Assembly (NCBI GenBank): GCA_019925095.2
Contig: CM034403.1
Location: 7,445,690 to 7,509,689, forward strand
Reading direction: 5' to 3'
Length of the DNA: 64,000 bases
Source: Dendrolimus kikuchii
Taxonomy: Eukaryota > Arthropoda > Insecta > Lepidoptera > Lasiocampidae
Shown one piece after another: positions 41,203 through 52,584 of this stretch. Made by a program: the position numbers and the translations under genes. The notes beneath the pieces were generated by a model, which was not told the origin of the DNA, did not search any database, and worked only from the letters and a program-made list of their open reading frames with translations. How positions within the stretch are numbered: position 1 is the first letter of the stretch; every line of letters starts with the position of its first letter.

Positions 41203-41277
41203 ATGAATATTTGCAACACCAAAGGTGCTGCACATGTTCAGGATTTGTATACTTTCTCCGTTCCTGCAAGGTTTAAA
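41203..41277 (-). repeat. Family A remnant with large internal deletion
   Basis: cagtctatgaatatttgcaa and caccaaaggtgctgcacatg are followed directly by ggatttgtatactttctccg and ttcctgcaagg, so the middle ~180 bp are missing. Confidence 0.55.
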
Positions 41278-42477
41278 TTTATTCATGTTTTTGCCTATTT
41301 GAATAATATCTTTATTTCTAAGATTTTAGTCTATGTGTATTCTAAGTTTGGTATATAAAGCTACGTCATTGTTAAGTTTTATGATAAATCCAGCCTTACG
41401 AACATTCCGTTTATATATATCAATAGCATATGCAGTTGGTGTTCCTGCTAGTAGACCGACCGACCACTTCCTCCAATCAACTCCGAGATATGTTAAGCAA
41501 CGCAGAAATAAAAACAACTTCATACCGACGGCAATATATAATTAGAAGTTAATGAAATTAGAGTAGTAAAGTGTTTGTAAATTTTTATATCTGGTTTAAT
41601 TGACCATAATAAAAACAATAAAACTAATTGACTAAATAAACTATTTCTAAAAAAATAATAATTTTGTAACTTATAACAATAAAACTATAAATAAAAAATT
41701 GGTCTTAAACCACTCTCACTAGTTGGGACTTGGGAATGAAATTAAACAAAACAAAAACTGATAGTATTCTAGGAAATGGGTATCTATTGGTTCTGTCTAT
41801 CCCTATAGTTAGACGTAATAGTTAAAACATCTGTACTACTAATACTAATACTAATACTAATTAACTAAAAATAGCAACAGAACTCCAAAGTTCAATTAAC
41901 TAACCCATTTACTTGACCGCTTTGTGGGAATGAATCAGAATATGTTTTGATATTACAGTAAATTCCTAGTCTAGTATCGCCGAGCATTAGTCATGTAATG
42001 TAGATAAAACATTTAAATTAGTCTGCTTTAAAGTACAAAATTTTGTATGTTAAACTTTAAGCAGACAAATATGACGTAAAATAATTTTTATCCAGGCACT
42101 TTGTTGGGGACTTTCGTGCTGCTTCTTCTCCTTCAACCAGAAATAATGCATTGGGAAGCGGTGTACATAAATTAGAAGTAGATTTAATTTTTAGCTTAGG
42201 TAGGTATATGTGATGTATGACTTTCAAAAATGTTCTCTAAAGGTACTTAGTTTTAAATTTGAATAAGTCTAGTAATTAGACAATCTATCTGACAGTATAT
42301 AATTTTCATCACCCATAGGAGAAGTAAGTCCCTGTTTTATTTAACTCGAATTTTTAGGAGCTTAGAAGTAAATTAATTAGCGACGAGATGTCAAAACCAT
42401 TTTCAGTATTAAAGACTATATTATAGCAAGTTTTATCGTTATGTTTGTGAACACGAAACATCTATAAGTGTCATAAT
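41278..42477. other. no gene; possible retroposon tail at 42100-42190
   Basis: A (TAC TAA)-like run actaatactaatactaatac is at 41843-41866. At 42108-42180 (tttgttggggactttcgtgc, cttctccttcaaccagaaat) I see a weak likeness to 3' parts of lepidopteran retroposons. No coding sequence supported. Confidence 0.35.
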
Positions 42478-42600
42478 TTTTTTTTTTTGGTGGAGTAAAT
42501 CAGACAGAATGACAACTCATCTGATGGAAGGTGGTTAACGTGGTCTATGAATATTTGTAACACTAAAGTTGTTACCAATATATTGCTGGCTGATAGAATA
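42478..42600 (-). repeat. old Family A tail fragment
   Basis: T-rich tail then agtaaatcagacagaatgac, catctgatggaaggtggtta, tctatgaatatttgtaacac and taaagttgttaccaatatat; corresponds to the 3' third of the family. About 75-80% like the younger copies by eye. Confidence 0.5.
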
Positions 42601-43825
42601 CATTTTGAATATATTTTAATTTGAAACTTAATATACTTTCTAAGGGTTAATGAAAAAAATAACATTTGATATATTATGGTTTGATGTTGATGAATTCGAT
42701 GATCTTAGTTGCTGAAATGTCCAAAATATCAGTTAAAGTCACCCTTAAGGCTATAAAAACGTTTTAACTTCTAGTGAATAAATTTATATGAAGACATTTT
42801 TACTATATAGCGAATAATGCGTTTGCACATTATAAACTATTACACATGAAATGACTAAATGTGTGTCATCATAAAACGACTTGAAGAGGGCAGCTGCAAT
42901 GCGTTCAACGCTTGACATTTACATAACAGTCGTTTATAAACGTATTATTCTAGTTCCGTGATTGATCGGTTGTACTAAAACACATTGATTTAGCAATAAG
43001 TATATTGTAGATACAGGAACGGAGGATATCTAAGATGGGAGGTTTTTTCTCGTATTAAATCATATAATTCGTTTTTACAATAAATCATTTACGCTGGGAA
43101 AATTTTTAAACGTATATAATGAAGTAATGAAGTGACGTGAAGTTCGTAAGAGTGATATTTTATGTGTCACTGTTTATGTGACGTTTACGTATTTTGAATG
43201 TCGTTGTTGTTGTCGATGGCAACTATCTAAAAGGCTAAAGGTGTTGGAGCCAGAACCGAAATTGGCGTATTGTGTCTGAATATACATAATGGAACAAACA
43301 TGTCGTGATAGCTGAAGGGTTGACACCCTCGTGTCACCTCCAAATACTTGAGCAGGCAACTGACCTAAGATGCATATTGTCGAAATTATTATGTGCTGAC
43401 GATGACAGAAAATATTAGATGTTATCAAACCTGCACATCAAGCCATTGAGGTATAATGCACTTACGTAGTACATATAACTAAATGCATCAAGCTTATCGA
43501 TTTGTGACTGTCCATTCCCCTGTATATAGCAAGGTATTGACCCCAGCTGTGGGATGTTTACGAGATGATATAATAGTATACGAATGTAGCATATACCAGT
43601 AAGTTTATGTAAGTCCCTATGGAGTAGGTAAGCCAGATACCAGAGCCAGCACCGACTAAAGTAGGCCAGACAATTACGTGCACTAACCACATGTATACTT
43701 CTTTTTTCTTCTTCATTTTTTAATTTCCCAGCAAAATTTGTAGATCTAAAGTCAAATATTGATAAATATTAAAGTATTAGAATAAATAACCTTCTAAAAA
43801 CTAGCTTTAAGTAAATGATATAGGG
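42601..43825. other. no recognised gene
   Basis: AT-rich, with a 91-codon minus frame (43415-43690) lacking any domain. Confidence 0.35.
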
Positions 43826-44248
43826 TGACAAGGCGTAGACACTGACGTTGGGACTGGTTCACAAATTTAAAGTCGTTCAGCGGGCTGTGGACGAGCTATT
43901 TTGGGTGTTTCTCTTATGATAGAATCAGATATGAGGATCTCCGTAGGATAATCAAGGTAACCGACATAGCTCACAAAACTAGCAAGTTGAAGTGGCAGAG
44001 GGCTGGTCACGTCTGCTGCATGACCGACGGGCGCTAGAGCCGTGTTTTAGAGTGGAGACCGCGTGTCGGTAGGCGTAGCGTAGGACGCCCTCCAGCCCGG
44101 TAGACCGACGACCTGCGTAAGGTCGGCGGTAGGGACTGGATGAGGAAGGCGGGAGACCGGGATATGTAGCGCAGACTCGGGGAGGCCTACGTGTACTAAT
44201 TGTGTACTAAACGTGTATTAATTGGTTGAAGAACAAGAAAAAGAAATA
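43826..44248 (+). pseudogene. RTE-2 retrotransposon 3' end, long copy
   Basis: Carries the RTE ORF2 end in broken frames: gttcagcgggctgtggacga (VQRAVDE), then TKVTDIAHK-like, LKWQRAGHVC, TDGR with a stop, then the DDLRK...RDWMRKAGDRD region and a GEAY end. Tail agaacaagaaaaagaaa, a variant of the GAA repeat. Homologous over its full length with 55851-56227, and over its last ~235 bp with 9012-9247. Frame shifts and stops make it non-functional. Confidence 0.7.
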
Positions 44249-44430
44249 GCTACCAAGCAAAAGTGGGACCCATATAAACTACCTTAACGCAGCTTCAGCT
44301 GAACTTCATTTGTCTGAGATCAAAGAACAAAATTCTGACAATTCGAAACACTACATACAAATAACTAAACAATTCAGATTTTCTACATTCAATCTAGTTT
44401 AAAAACAATAATCAATATATTGTAATTCCC

Positions 44431-44912
44431 GCGCTCACGTATGGAAGCGAGAGTTGGGTATGGAAGAGAGAGAATGAAAGTAGAGTAAACGCGGTCCAGA
44501 TGCGAGTACTGCGCAAAATCTGCGGAGTGACGCTCGCGGACCGCGTTCGTAATACCGAAGTAAGAAAGAGAGTTGGTCTGAAAGAGAGTGTCGGGGTGAA
44601 GGTAAGGAAAGGAATGCTATGGTGGTTCGGGCATGTGGAAAGAATGCATGATGAAAGAATGACTAAACAGATATACAATGCAAAAGTGGATGGATGCAGA
44701 AGTCGTGGAAGGCCACGACACACCTTCCATGATCAAATTGATCGTGTACTAGCAGAAGGTGATGTCAGGAGCCTTAAGAACAGACGAGCGTGCATGACAA
44801 GAACTATAAATGTCAAAGAAGCAAGTGAGGTGTGTAAGAATAAGCCTAAATGGCGCCCTGTTGTTCGTGCCTACCCCGCAAGGGAACTGGCGTGAAGTTA
44901 TGTATGTATGTA
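44431..44912 (+). pseudogene. RTE-1 retrotransposon 3' end, longest copy, 10-bp duplication
   Basis: Bounded by tgtaattccc at 44421-44430 and 44913-44922. The whole 5'-truncated fragment is open for 154 codons (ALTYGSESWVWKRENESRVN ... VRNTEVRKRVGLKESVGVKV ... GMLWWFGHVERMHDERMTKQ ... AYPARELA stop). This is the region after the RT catalytic core in RTE ORF2; YGSESW is the conserved post-RT motif. No stop or shift suggests a young insertion. TATG tail of four units. It cannot act alone because the endonuclease and RT core are missing. Confidence 0.85.
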
Positions 44913-44922
44913 TGTAATTCCC

Positions 44923-45469
44923 AAAAGTTAATATTTATTTTTTATTTAATTATACATAATATCTCTTTTGAAGTATACGCCAAACTCACTATCAAAATAC
45001 GTAAAGAAGTCATCGTGGAAATTATTTTCATAGAAGATTTCTATACGTTATAAATTACATCTACATAGTGGCAATTGTGTCATAGTAAGCCGTATGTGAG
45101 ATAATCAAATAGACGGACCGATATTAGACTAATATTATATTAGGAAGGATGAACATGACGAAATTATAAGTGTTTCTTCATTGCTGTTTTGGTACAAAAC
45201 TCGAAAAAGAAATGCAACATAAAATACAATATGTCTTTCATTTAGGAAATGTTGAAAGCCACATTAGTCTTTTGGGGCAATTACTAAAAGATATTTTAAT
45301 GGATTTCCCGGTCAGAGTTATGTTATCTTGAGTTAATTCCGCCTCCACTTTTAAATTCAAAGGCAGTATATTTCAATCGTGAGCCAAAGAGAGCAGCTTA
45401 CGTGTGTACGATCACGTTTTAAGGTAACTAAAAGCTAAATGGGAAACAAAATCCAACTATGCCACTTCC
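44923..45469. other. no recognised gene
   Basis: AT-rich. Confidence 0.4.
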
Positions 45470-45650
45470 ACCGAGTGGTGTAAATATTCAGGTAAAAAAG
45501 ATGTCTCTAAGAAATGCTGGCATGGCATCATTGGGGATAATATGCGTGCTAATGGTCTAACTGTAAGAGATGCCGAAAACGACGCAAAGTTGAGAAGAAA
45601 GAGTAGAAAAGCAGATAATAATGAAAGAGTACAGTTCATTTCATATCAGA
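45470..45650 (+). pseudogene. RTE-type ORF2 C-terminal scrap
   Basis: A frame near 45535 reads DNMRANGLTVRDAENDAKLR then RKSRKADNNERVQ, like the terminal ...GLTxxDAxxRAKWRRxSRKAD part of insect RTE-type elements. The preceding part is shifted. Family differs from RTE-1, 2 and 3. Confidence 0.5.
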
Positions 45651-45737
45651 CTTTTGAAGTACAGATTAAGAATACTACGAGAAGATTGACAATCATCAAG
45701 TAAAGTATTATTTAACAGCTTGTACATAATAAATTTT

Positions 45738-46062
45738 TTATGGCTTACGTATAGCAAACAGGTTCTTGGCTAACCTAATTGAAAATGGTTACCATCGCCT
45801 AGGACAGTCGCAACACCAGAAGAGCTACTACCAATGTGCTGCTGGCCTCGAAGAGGAGACTGGAACCTTGCCACTAATGCTAACAAACATCTCAGGGTTG
45901 TCGTGGCTGCATACTCTAGAGTACTCTAGACGAACGGTAGTCGCCATTCAAACAGGCAAATGCCCTACCACCTGACTGTAGGTTGTTTTATTGTCTCTTA
46001 CAACAGACAACACGGCAACGGTAACTATTATTTTTTCTCCGTTACTGCAGAGAGATAAATAA
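45738..46062 (-). mobile_element. old Family A copy, minus strand
   Basis: Full-length but diverged: ggttaccatcgcctaggaca, gctgctggcctcgaagagga, actggaaccttgccactaat, gcatactctagagtactcta (with a small duplication), ctgtaggttgttttattgtc, tttttctccgttactgcaga. Confidence 0.6.
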
Positions 46063-46487
46063 TCATAAATGATTACCTAAATTAGCCAAAAATTAAAAAA
46101 AAAAATCTTAAGAGCTACTCTTTTTACAATAAAATTTCTTACAAATATCTAGATCACCAGTACTATATGAATTTAGTTGCTAACTAAATAATTTTCGCAA
46201 CGAACTATCCTACTTATGATGCTTGATGGACAGATAGGAATATTTTTAGAAAATGCTGCTTCAGGCGTCATCGCAACCAGTCGAACGCTGACGAAATCGT
46301 TCAAGCGCTTTAAGCACGGCCCATAAATGCATAAAACTGTCAGCAATACATCAACTGAACTCTGTGAAAGCGTTACGTGATTTGTTTGACCTTTTACATG
46401 ATGTCGCCCACACGTCTAACATAAGTGTGATTTGATAAGTTGCGTTTAGAATGAAGCATTTTGATGAGTGCTCATTAGATTGAGGGA
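46063..46487. other. no recognised gene
   Basis: AT-rich with a GC-richer patch at about 46260-46325. Confidence 0.4.
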
Positions 46488-46640
46488 TACATAACACTTT
46501 ATTGATCACGAAAATAACAATTACAAAAAATGCATATTTACAAAACTTCTTGGCAAGACAATAGACGGCTTTATAGCTTAGACTAAACTCTTCCAGTCCA
46601 GGCAAGGAAATTCTAACTAATCTGGCGATACAGGTGGAGA
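46488..46640 (-). repeat. Family E retroposon 3' segment, minus strand
   Basis: On the minus strand: ccttgcctggactggaagag, ttagtctaagctataaagcc, and the end cgtgatcaataaagtgttat. Diverged from the 9.4-kb copy but with the same order and AATAAAGTG end. The 97-codon minus frame over it is incidental. Confidence 0.55.
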
Positions 46641-48259
46641 ACAATTTAAATATACATACTTAAAGTGATAATTTAATACAAACAATAATCCAGACACATG
46701 AAAAACTTTTTCAACAGATTTACTCAAAAATGCATTTATTTACAAAGCCTGTATACATTGTTCGAACGTTAAAACATTACGTACTATACAATGGAAGGTA
46801 CGGTAAAATAGGTACCCTCACCTAAGTAACTATTTTACCGCACGACGTGCGGTGTAGGTATAATAAAGGTGTAGGTGTAGTAAAGTAATTAGGTGAAAAG
46901 GAATGTATAAGAATTCCACCAAGGAGTTCCACATAACGAAAATAAATAAACTAAATAATCGAACCACCACGGACTCGCTTTTGAAAAATAATATGTCTCA
47001 CTTTAATACTATAGAGAAAATGAGACGAATTTTCACCACGCGCATGTGGCGCCATTTGCAAATGCGCGCTATTTTCATATTAGAAACGTCCGATTTTTGC
47101 AGCTGATATTTATGTTCGTTTCATTACGTATTGTACTGTTTTCTCGAAAATATGTTGAACAACATTGTATGACTCACGTGCCCTTGTTGGTTTTTTCAAA
47201 CCCGTGACTATAGTAAGCCCTTGACTTCGTCTCGGGCTTATATTCATTTCTCGTTTGTAAAAACTAACTTACCGCACTAGTAACATAAATAACTATTATA
47301 TTTGTATAATATTAATTATTCCTGTGAAATGTATTTATATCTGATAGGTAGAAAGACAAACAACGGAGCTATATAAATGTATAAGGGTTACTTTTTATCT
47401 TAATATATCGGAATCGTAAAAAGTATTTATTCTATTTAAAAATATTATTGATTTTAGTCAGTATTAGATATATTATGTGTACCTCAGGCTAAGTAGACGC
47501 CTACCTCAACAGAACCTGGTTAAAACAACCAGCACTGCGTTCTAAGTTTATTTTGTTTGAATACTATAAGAAACTTTCAAAAAACGGATTTACGCCTTTT
47601 AAAATATTTTTTAAAGTCCGAAAAAGATAGACAATTCTTCAGATTCTTTGGAATTGCAGATGTTCAAACGCGGTGCCCACTTTTCACGTGCGCACATAAA
47701 AATATCTTAAAGGTAAATTTTAATAATATTTAGTTACCAGATCAAACTCAAGTCTGTAAATACCTTTACCAATTTTTATTCAATGACTAAAAGCTTAGTT
47801 CTATTGCACTTTAGACTCTATTCTTTCAGCTTAAGGAAGTTATTTAATAAGTAGCTTTTTTGGTGACTAAGAATTATATAAGCTCCTTGTTTGTTCAGAA
47901 TATGTCTCGATAATGTCTGAACTTTGTATTGACTCACTGTTCAGTTGTTTATTTACAATCAATATAAGGCCGTCGAACTGAGGCTACTTGAAATCTTTAT
48001 TGGTACATTTATTGTATTCATCTATCACGTATTGTGAAAGATATTCATCTGGGATAGTGATGGGAAAGATTGTTTGGTTGGTTTGGTGATTGATCTCCAC
48101 TTGATCTATGTAGGACAAAATCACTATTGGAGAAAAATTGGAAAAGGACGAAAATCATATCAATTATGAATTAGGGTAGATGCTAGATTTTTATCACGTT
48201 ACAAATGTCGTGACCTTCTAATTTTTAATTTTTTTTACGAGTGTATAAAGTTATGTTAT
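46641..48259. other. no gene; small inverted repeat at 46801-46840
   Basis: cggtaaaatag (46801-46811) pairs perfectly with ctattttaccg (46830-46840), followed by the palindrome cgcacgacgtgcg. The remaining ~1.5 kb is AT-rich without a supported gene. Confidence 0.4.
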
Positions 48260-48342
48260 ACATACATACATACATACATAACTTCACGCCAGTTCCCTTG
48301 CGGAGTAGGGAACGACAGAGTTACACACCTCATTTGCTTCTT

Positions 48343-48344
<2 letters not shown>
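48260..48344 (-). pseudogene. RTE-1 3' end fragment, minus strand
   Basis: TATG tail (as catacatacatacataca), then the complement of gcaagggaactggcgtgaag and of gaggtgtgtaac. Only ~85 bp remain. It abuts the (AC)n tract of the next feature directly. Confidence 0.7.
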
Positions 48345-48580
<236 letters not shown>

Positions 48581-48789
48581 TAACGAATTACACATATACA
48601 ATGTGTCTTATCACTAGCAGCGTTTTCATTCATACACCCTTTGGATGGACAGAAACTCAGTACGGAAAGAGGTAGATATGCAATAGATAATTATAATATA
48701 GTTAATATTATATAAGTAAATATATATTAAGGGAAATAATACTTTTTGATAGAAACTTATATTTACACAACTTATAATATACATACATA
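48581..48789. other. no recognised gene
   Basis: AT-rich spacer. Confidence 0.4.
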
Positions 48790-49190
48790 ATGTCATTGGT
48801 GCCCTAGAGGATGGGTCGCCATTTAGTATGGGATGCGTCTTGCGTCGACACTCTGGCGGCGTCCCATCTTTCAGCTACAAGCATGTCTGCTGGTACAGCT
48901 GCTGCACAACAGGATGCTCTAAAATGCCGCCATCGGAAATGGTTACATATTTGCGGCTTTTGGGGTCGAGACCCTGGGACCACGGGGGCCTGAGGTGCAC
49001 AAACTGTCTCGATAAAGACAGCGAAACGCCTGGTAGACGTCTCACGTGACCAAAAGACTGGTCTGTACCTCGGACAAGGCATTAGCGTTGCTATACATCG
49101 AGGTAATGTGACCAGTCTTTTTTGGGCACGTTTCCAACTGACAGCGGTCTGGGACTAGATTTTATAGTTTAATTTTAATTTGTATATATA
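48790..49190 (+). pseudogene. RLE retrotransposon 3' relic, plus strand
   Basis: Reads MSLVP stop RMGRHLVWDASCVDTLAASH, then SATSMSAGTAAAQQDALK, a frame shift, and parts equivalent to GLYLGQGISVAIHRGNVTSL; the 3' UTR ctagattttatagtttaatt also matches. It corresponds to residues 828-957 of the intact protein at 20570-23443 and is very close to it in sequence (WDASCVDTLAASH identical). Shifts and stops disable it. Confidence 0.8.
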
Positions 49191-49870
49191 CTTATTTATA
49201 ATTTAGTCTAGTTTTTATTGAATTGTTAATATCACATAATCGTATATTTTATGTGTCGTGAAACAAATTATAGATATTTTTAAGATAACATGTATTTTTT
49301 TATTATTTTAATAATTTTTGTATTGTAGTATATGTATTTATATATGTTACTCATAGAGTATTACAGTAGCGATTCGATAGTCGAGTATTCTCTTCCTTTT
49401 TTAGAGTATTCTTCTCTTCAGACATTATTGTCATCGTTTTTGTTAATCTATGGTAGTCTACTATTGAGCATAGACACGGTGTCTGGAGTACTTTATACGT
49501 TTGTCTAGGCAAAATTTTAAATAAAAACACGTTTGTAAAAAAATGTGAACAAATGCAAAAGGAAGTATTGAAAGGTCAGAAAATGTGAAATACATGGAAT
49601 GAGGTTGAACAGACTTATAGGATTCTTTGTACGATAAAAGCTAGTCTCAAGCTAATAAATACAATTTTACTTATTAATCATAAAATTCTTATTATACATA
49701 AAATAATACTTTATATTCCCAAATGCTATCCACTTCATCACGATTAAGGAAGTAAATGGTTGATAAAAAAAAAGCTCAAATACTTTTGATAAATTAAAAC
49801 GGTTCAAGAGTTTTTTTTTTTACTGGCGAAAGGTTCCGTACATTTTTCTAAACATGCGAGTAAAATATAC
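49191..49870. other. AT-rich non-coding stretch
   Basis: No gene recognised; the first ~70 bp may continue the RLE element's 3' UTR. Confidence 0.4.
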
Positions 49871-50076
49871 GGCCTCTGTAGTCAAGCGGGACAAGCCATT
49901 TACGGGCAATCTCAGAACAACACATAGGTTTCGGGTTCGATTATGATATGATAAATTTCGCTAAAGAATTTTTCATTATTTACTATGGTCTGGGTGTCTG
50001 GGAACGGCCCCAGAGTGGTCCGTTGTATATTACTCACAATACAAGCGTAACTTGCTTAGCTTATATAATGTATGTT
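49871..50076 (+). mobile_element. second tRNA-like SINE, worn
   Basis: ggcctctgtagtcaagcggg resembles a tRNA-type 5' end with A-box, and cgggttcgattatg (49931-49944) a B-box. It is followed by actatggtctgggtgtctgg, which I associate with a lepidopteran SINE body. The end is indistinct. Not a tRNA gene: the anticodon arm and acceptor pairing cannot be closed. Confidence 0.45.
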
Positions 50077-50429
50077 TTTGTCTGCCGATGTGCCTCTGAT
50101 AATTTAATAAATGACGCTACAATGAAATTCTGGTATCAAAAATAAAACTCCACGCATATTCACTTTTTAACGCTCTGTATTTTTTATATTAGTGGACGGA
50201 TAATAGACGCTAGTTTTCATAATAAAATTTAATTTATTGGTAATTGGTAAGTCATAGAAAAAGTAGGAAACCCTCCGAACGCAACCGGGATTTATCGCTC
50301 GGACAATGGTGATGACGGTAATATACAAAGCCGTATATACAATATATATTCCAAATTGTTACGTAGTATCAATTTTTAAATGTTTGTAGATATTTTTAGG
50401 TGCATAAAGTTATTTTTTCATGCTGTTAT
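50077..50429. other. no recognised gene
   Basis: AT-rich. Confidence 0.4.
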
Positions 50430-50440
50430 AAGTTCGCATT

Positions 50441-50761
50441 CGAGCCTCTCACCTCGAGGTTAGATCGAGGAGCCGGAGAGACACAGATCTCCGGCTAATT
50501 TATGGTGAAGCCAGCCCGCAAGGGGCCGGCCGTCGTCCGTCCGGGCTGGTGGTGAATACGCGAGCGAGTCCACAGCCCGGACGAACGACGCTCGAGGATC
50601 GGACAGGGGTTTTAGAGGGTATCCCTAACCGCGGCGTGGCAATAGTACCTCTCAAATGAGGTGCAAGTGCCAGCCCGATCTGGCGAATCCCACACACGGG
50701 CTGCGACCTTTCCCCCTCGCGCGGCTCACGGTCCTCAAACGGATTTCCCCTGTATAAAAAA
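50441..50761 (+). mobile_element. GC-rich retroposon with A-tail and 11-bp duplication
   Basis: aagttcgcatt flanks both sides (50430-50440 and 50762-50772), fixing a 321-bp insertion. It is strongly GC-rich (gccggccgtcgtccgtccgg, ctgcgacctttccccctcgc), contains an inner inverted repeat (cagcccg...cgggctg), and ends tgtataaaaaaa. The A-tail and duplication show LINE-type insertion. It could be the 3' UTR of an R1-like LINE or a SINE; no coding motif decides this. The minus 65-codon frame is incidental. Confidence 0.65.
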
Positions 50762-50772
50762 AAGTTCGCATT

Positions 50773-51367
50773 TGAGAAAATGTATCTGAAAACATGTTCC
50801 CTTTAAATATAAATGTATAAAGGTATTAATTTGTTGTATAAAATCTATTAAGGAACCTTAATATTAAACAGAGGCGTAACTTATCGAGTATTAAGACCAC
50901 CCATTGGGTAATTATTCGGTGTTATGAGTGACGTGGGAAGGAATCGGGTTGGAACCCTCCATGATATTGAAAAGAACAAAAGAGTACCTATATATAAATG
51001 CGGCGATAAGTTTAGTCATGCGGAAGTAAGCAGTAAGTACTATATAAGTTTTTATATGAAACTTTAAAATGTGGGAATTAGTAGTGTCCGGAAATTTTAA
51101 TATTATTGTAGCTTCCATGGTGTATTGGCCTAATTATCGGTTACTTGCTTCATTATTGTAAGGTTTTTAAATTCTCAAAAACGTAACATTTTGTAGCGAC
51201 TTTTTGGAATATATATTCAGTATAGTGCGTTGTGTTTAATCCATAACACAAACGAAATAATATAGTTTGAAACTATAATTATTATGTGAGTAGAATGGAT
51301 TCTATACAATTTCAAACTGTTTCTATACAAGTAACGGCGAAGTAGTAACCATGGAATGCTAGTTAAA
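50773..51367. other. no recognised gene
   Basis: AT-rich. Confidence 0.4.
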
Positions 51368-51825
51368 ATAGCAATATTGGAATAGAATAGAATATACTTT
51401 ATTGCATAACATAACATGCAGAAGTGGATGGATACAGAAGTCGTGGAAGGCCACGACACACCTTCCATGATCAAATTGATCGTATACTAGCAGAAAGTGA
51501 TGTCAGGAGCCTTAAGAACAGACGAGCGTGCATGACAAGAGCTATGAATGTCAAAGAAGCGAGTGAGGTGTGTAAGAACAAGCCTGAATGGCGCTCTGTT
51601 GTTCGTGCCTACCCCGCATGGGAACTGGCGTGAAGCTATGTATGTATGTATGCATAACATTAAGATACAATTCAAGAAGTGTAAGCACAGAAGACAATGT
51701 TACAAAACAACAATGATTGAAAAATATGTTTTTTCGGCAGCCAATGGCAGTAGGCACGGTACTAGACGTAGGGATTTTACTTTACGCCACATGTTACGGT
51801 CTTCTGCTATTCTCACTTCAGTCTG
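51368..51825 (-). repeat. retroposon remnant interrupted by RTE-1
   Basis: gaatagaatagaatatactttattgc (51380-51405, read in pieces) looks like the complement of a retroposon 3' end with AATAAAGTATATTC. The RTE-1 insertion (51413-51650) splits it, and from 51661 the sequence continues with ggcagccaatggcagtaggc and ttacgccacatgttacggtc. Identity is uncertain. Confidence 0.35.
51413..51650 (+). pseudogene. RTE-1 retrotransposon 3' end with 10-bp duplication
   Basis: tgcataacat flanks it (51403-51412 and 51651-51660). Open to the end: MDGYRSRGRPRHTFHDQIDR, ILAESDVRSLKNRRACMTRA, MNVKEASEVCKNKPEWRSVV, RAYPAWELA stop. TATG tail of three units. Compared with other copies: AESD for AEGD and PAWELA for PARELA. 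Confidence 0.85.
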
Positions 51826-51889
51826 AGTCATTAATTTAGAGTCTAATAATACTTTTAATATACATTTTGTATTTTATGGTATTTAGAGT

Positions 51890-51892
<3 letters not shown>

Positions 51893-51978
<86 letters not shown>
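51893..51978. repeat. (AT)~42 microsatellite
   Basis: Pure AT/TA dinucleotides directly next to the T-rich tail of a Family A copy, from which it may have grown. Translated Y-I runs are artefacts. Confidence 0.95.
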
Positions 51979-51980
<2 letters not shown>

Positions 51981-52140
51981 TTTTTATTGCAGGAGATCAG
52001 AAGACAGGCTGACGGCCCACTTAATGGAAAGCGGTTACCATCGCCTATGGACATTTGCAACACCAAAGGTACTACAAATGGGCTGCTGCTCTCTTAAGGG
52101 TCGCTGGAATCTGGTCACTAATGCCGGAACACAATTCAAT
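51979..52140 (-). mobile_element. Family A, 5'-truncated minus-strand copy
   Basis: Tail ctttttattgcaggagatca to cactaatgccggaacacaat; the 5' half is missing. It faces the plus-strand copy at 52291-52584. Confidence 0.7.
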
Positions 52141-52173
52141 ATCTTACCACTGTTACATTTTCCTAACTTACAG

Positions 52174-52293
52174 AGTGAATTAGAAGGTGGAGTGGAAGAA
52201 TACGTTTTACTGCGGCATACAATAGTCAAGAAAGCCGTACTTAAGTATAAACAAACTATGCCCTGTGTTAAAACTAAAGATTTCTTTATTTAA
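52174..52293 (+). other. candidate coding exon behind a good 3' splice site
   Basis: tgttacattttcctaacttacag (52151-52173, read as a branch-like ctaac and a pyrimidine-rich tract ending in CAG) precedes an open frame SELEGGVEEYVLLRHTIVKK then AVLKYKQTMPCVKTKDFFI and a stop. Charged/hydrophobic alternation looks protein-like. The stop codon lies at the junction with a Family A copy, so the original exon may have been longer and cut by the insertion. I do not recognise the protein. Could equally be a fragment of an unknown transposon gene. Confidence 0.3.
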
Positions 52294-52584
52294 TCCGTGC
52301 ACGAACGAAGAAAGAATACAATATCCTGCGACCGAGACGCCTGTCGTAAGAGGAGACAAAACAACCCACAGCCAGGCGGTGGAGTATTTGCCCATCTGGA
52401 TGGCTACCACACCTGGTCAAAAGTATGCCACCATAACAACATTGAGTTAGTTTTGAGCATTAGTGACCAGGTTCCAGTCTCCCGTTAGAGAGCAGCAGCG
52501 CATTTGTAGCACCTTTGGTGTTGCAAATGTCCACAGGCGATGGTAACCGCTTTCTATCAGGTGGGCCGTCTGCCTGTCTGCTGA
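52291..52584 (+). mobile_element. Family A, plus-strand copy lacking the A tail
   Basis: Starts taatccgtgcacgaacgaag and ends gtctgcctgtctgctgaaa without the usual gcaataaaa. All other blocks are present. It forms an inverted pair with 51979-52140 over about 160 bp. Confidence 0.7.

Noticed and set aside
51836..52097. 76-codon frames on both strands
   Set aside because: Caused by the (AT)n tract and the adjacent Family A tail.
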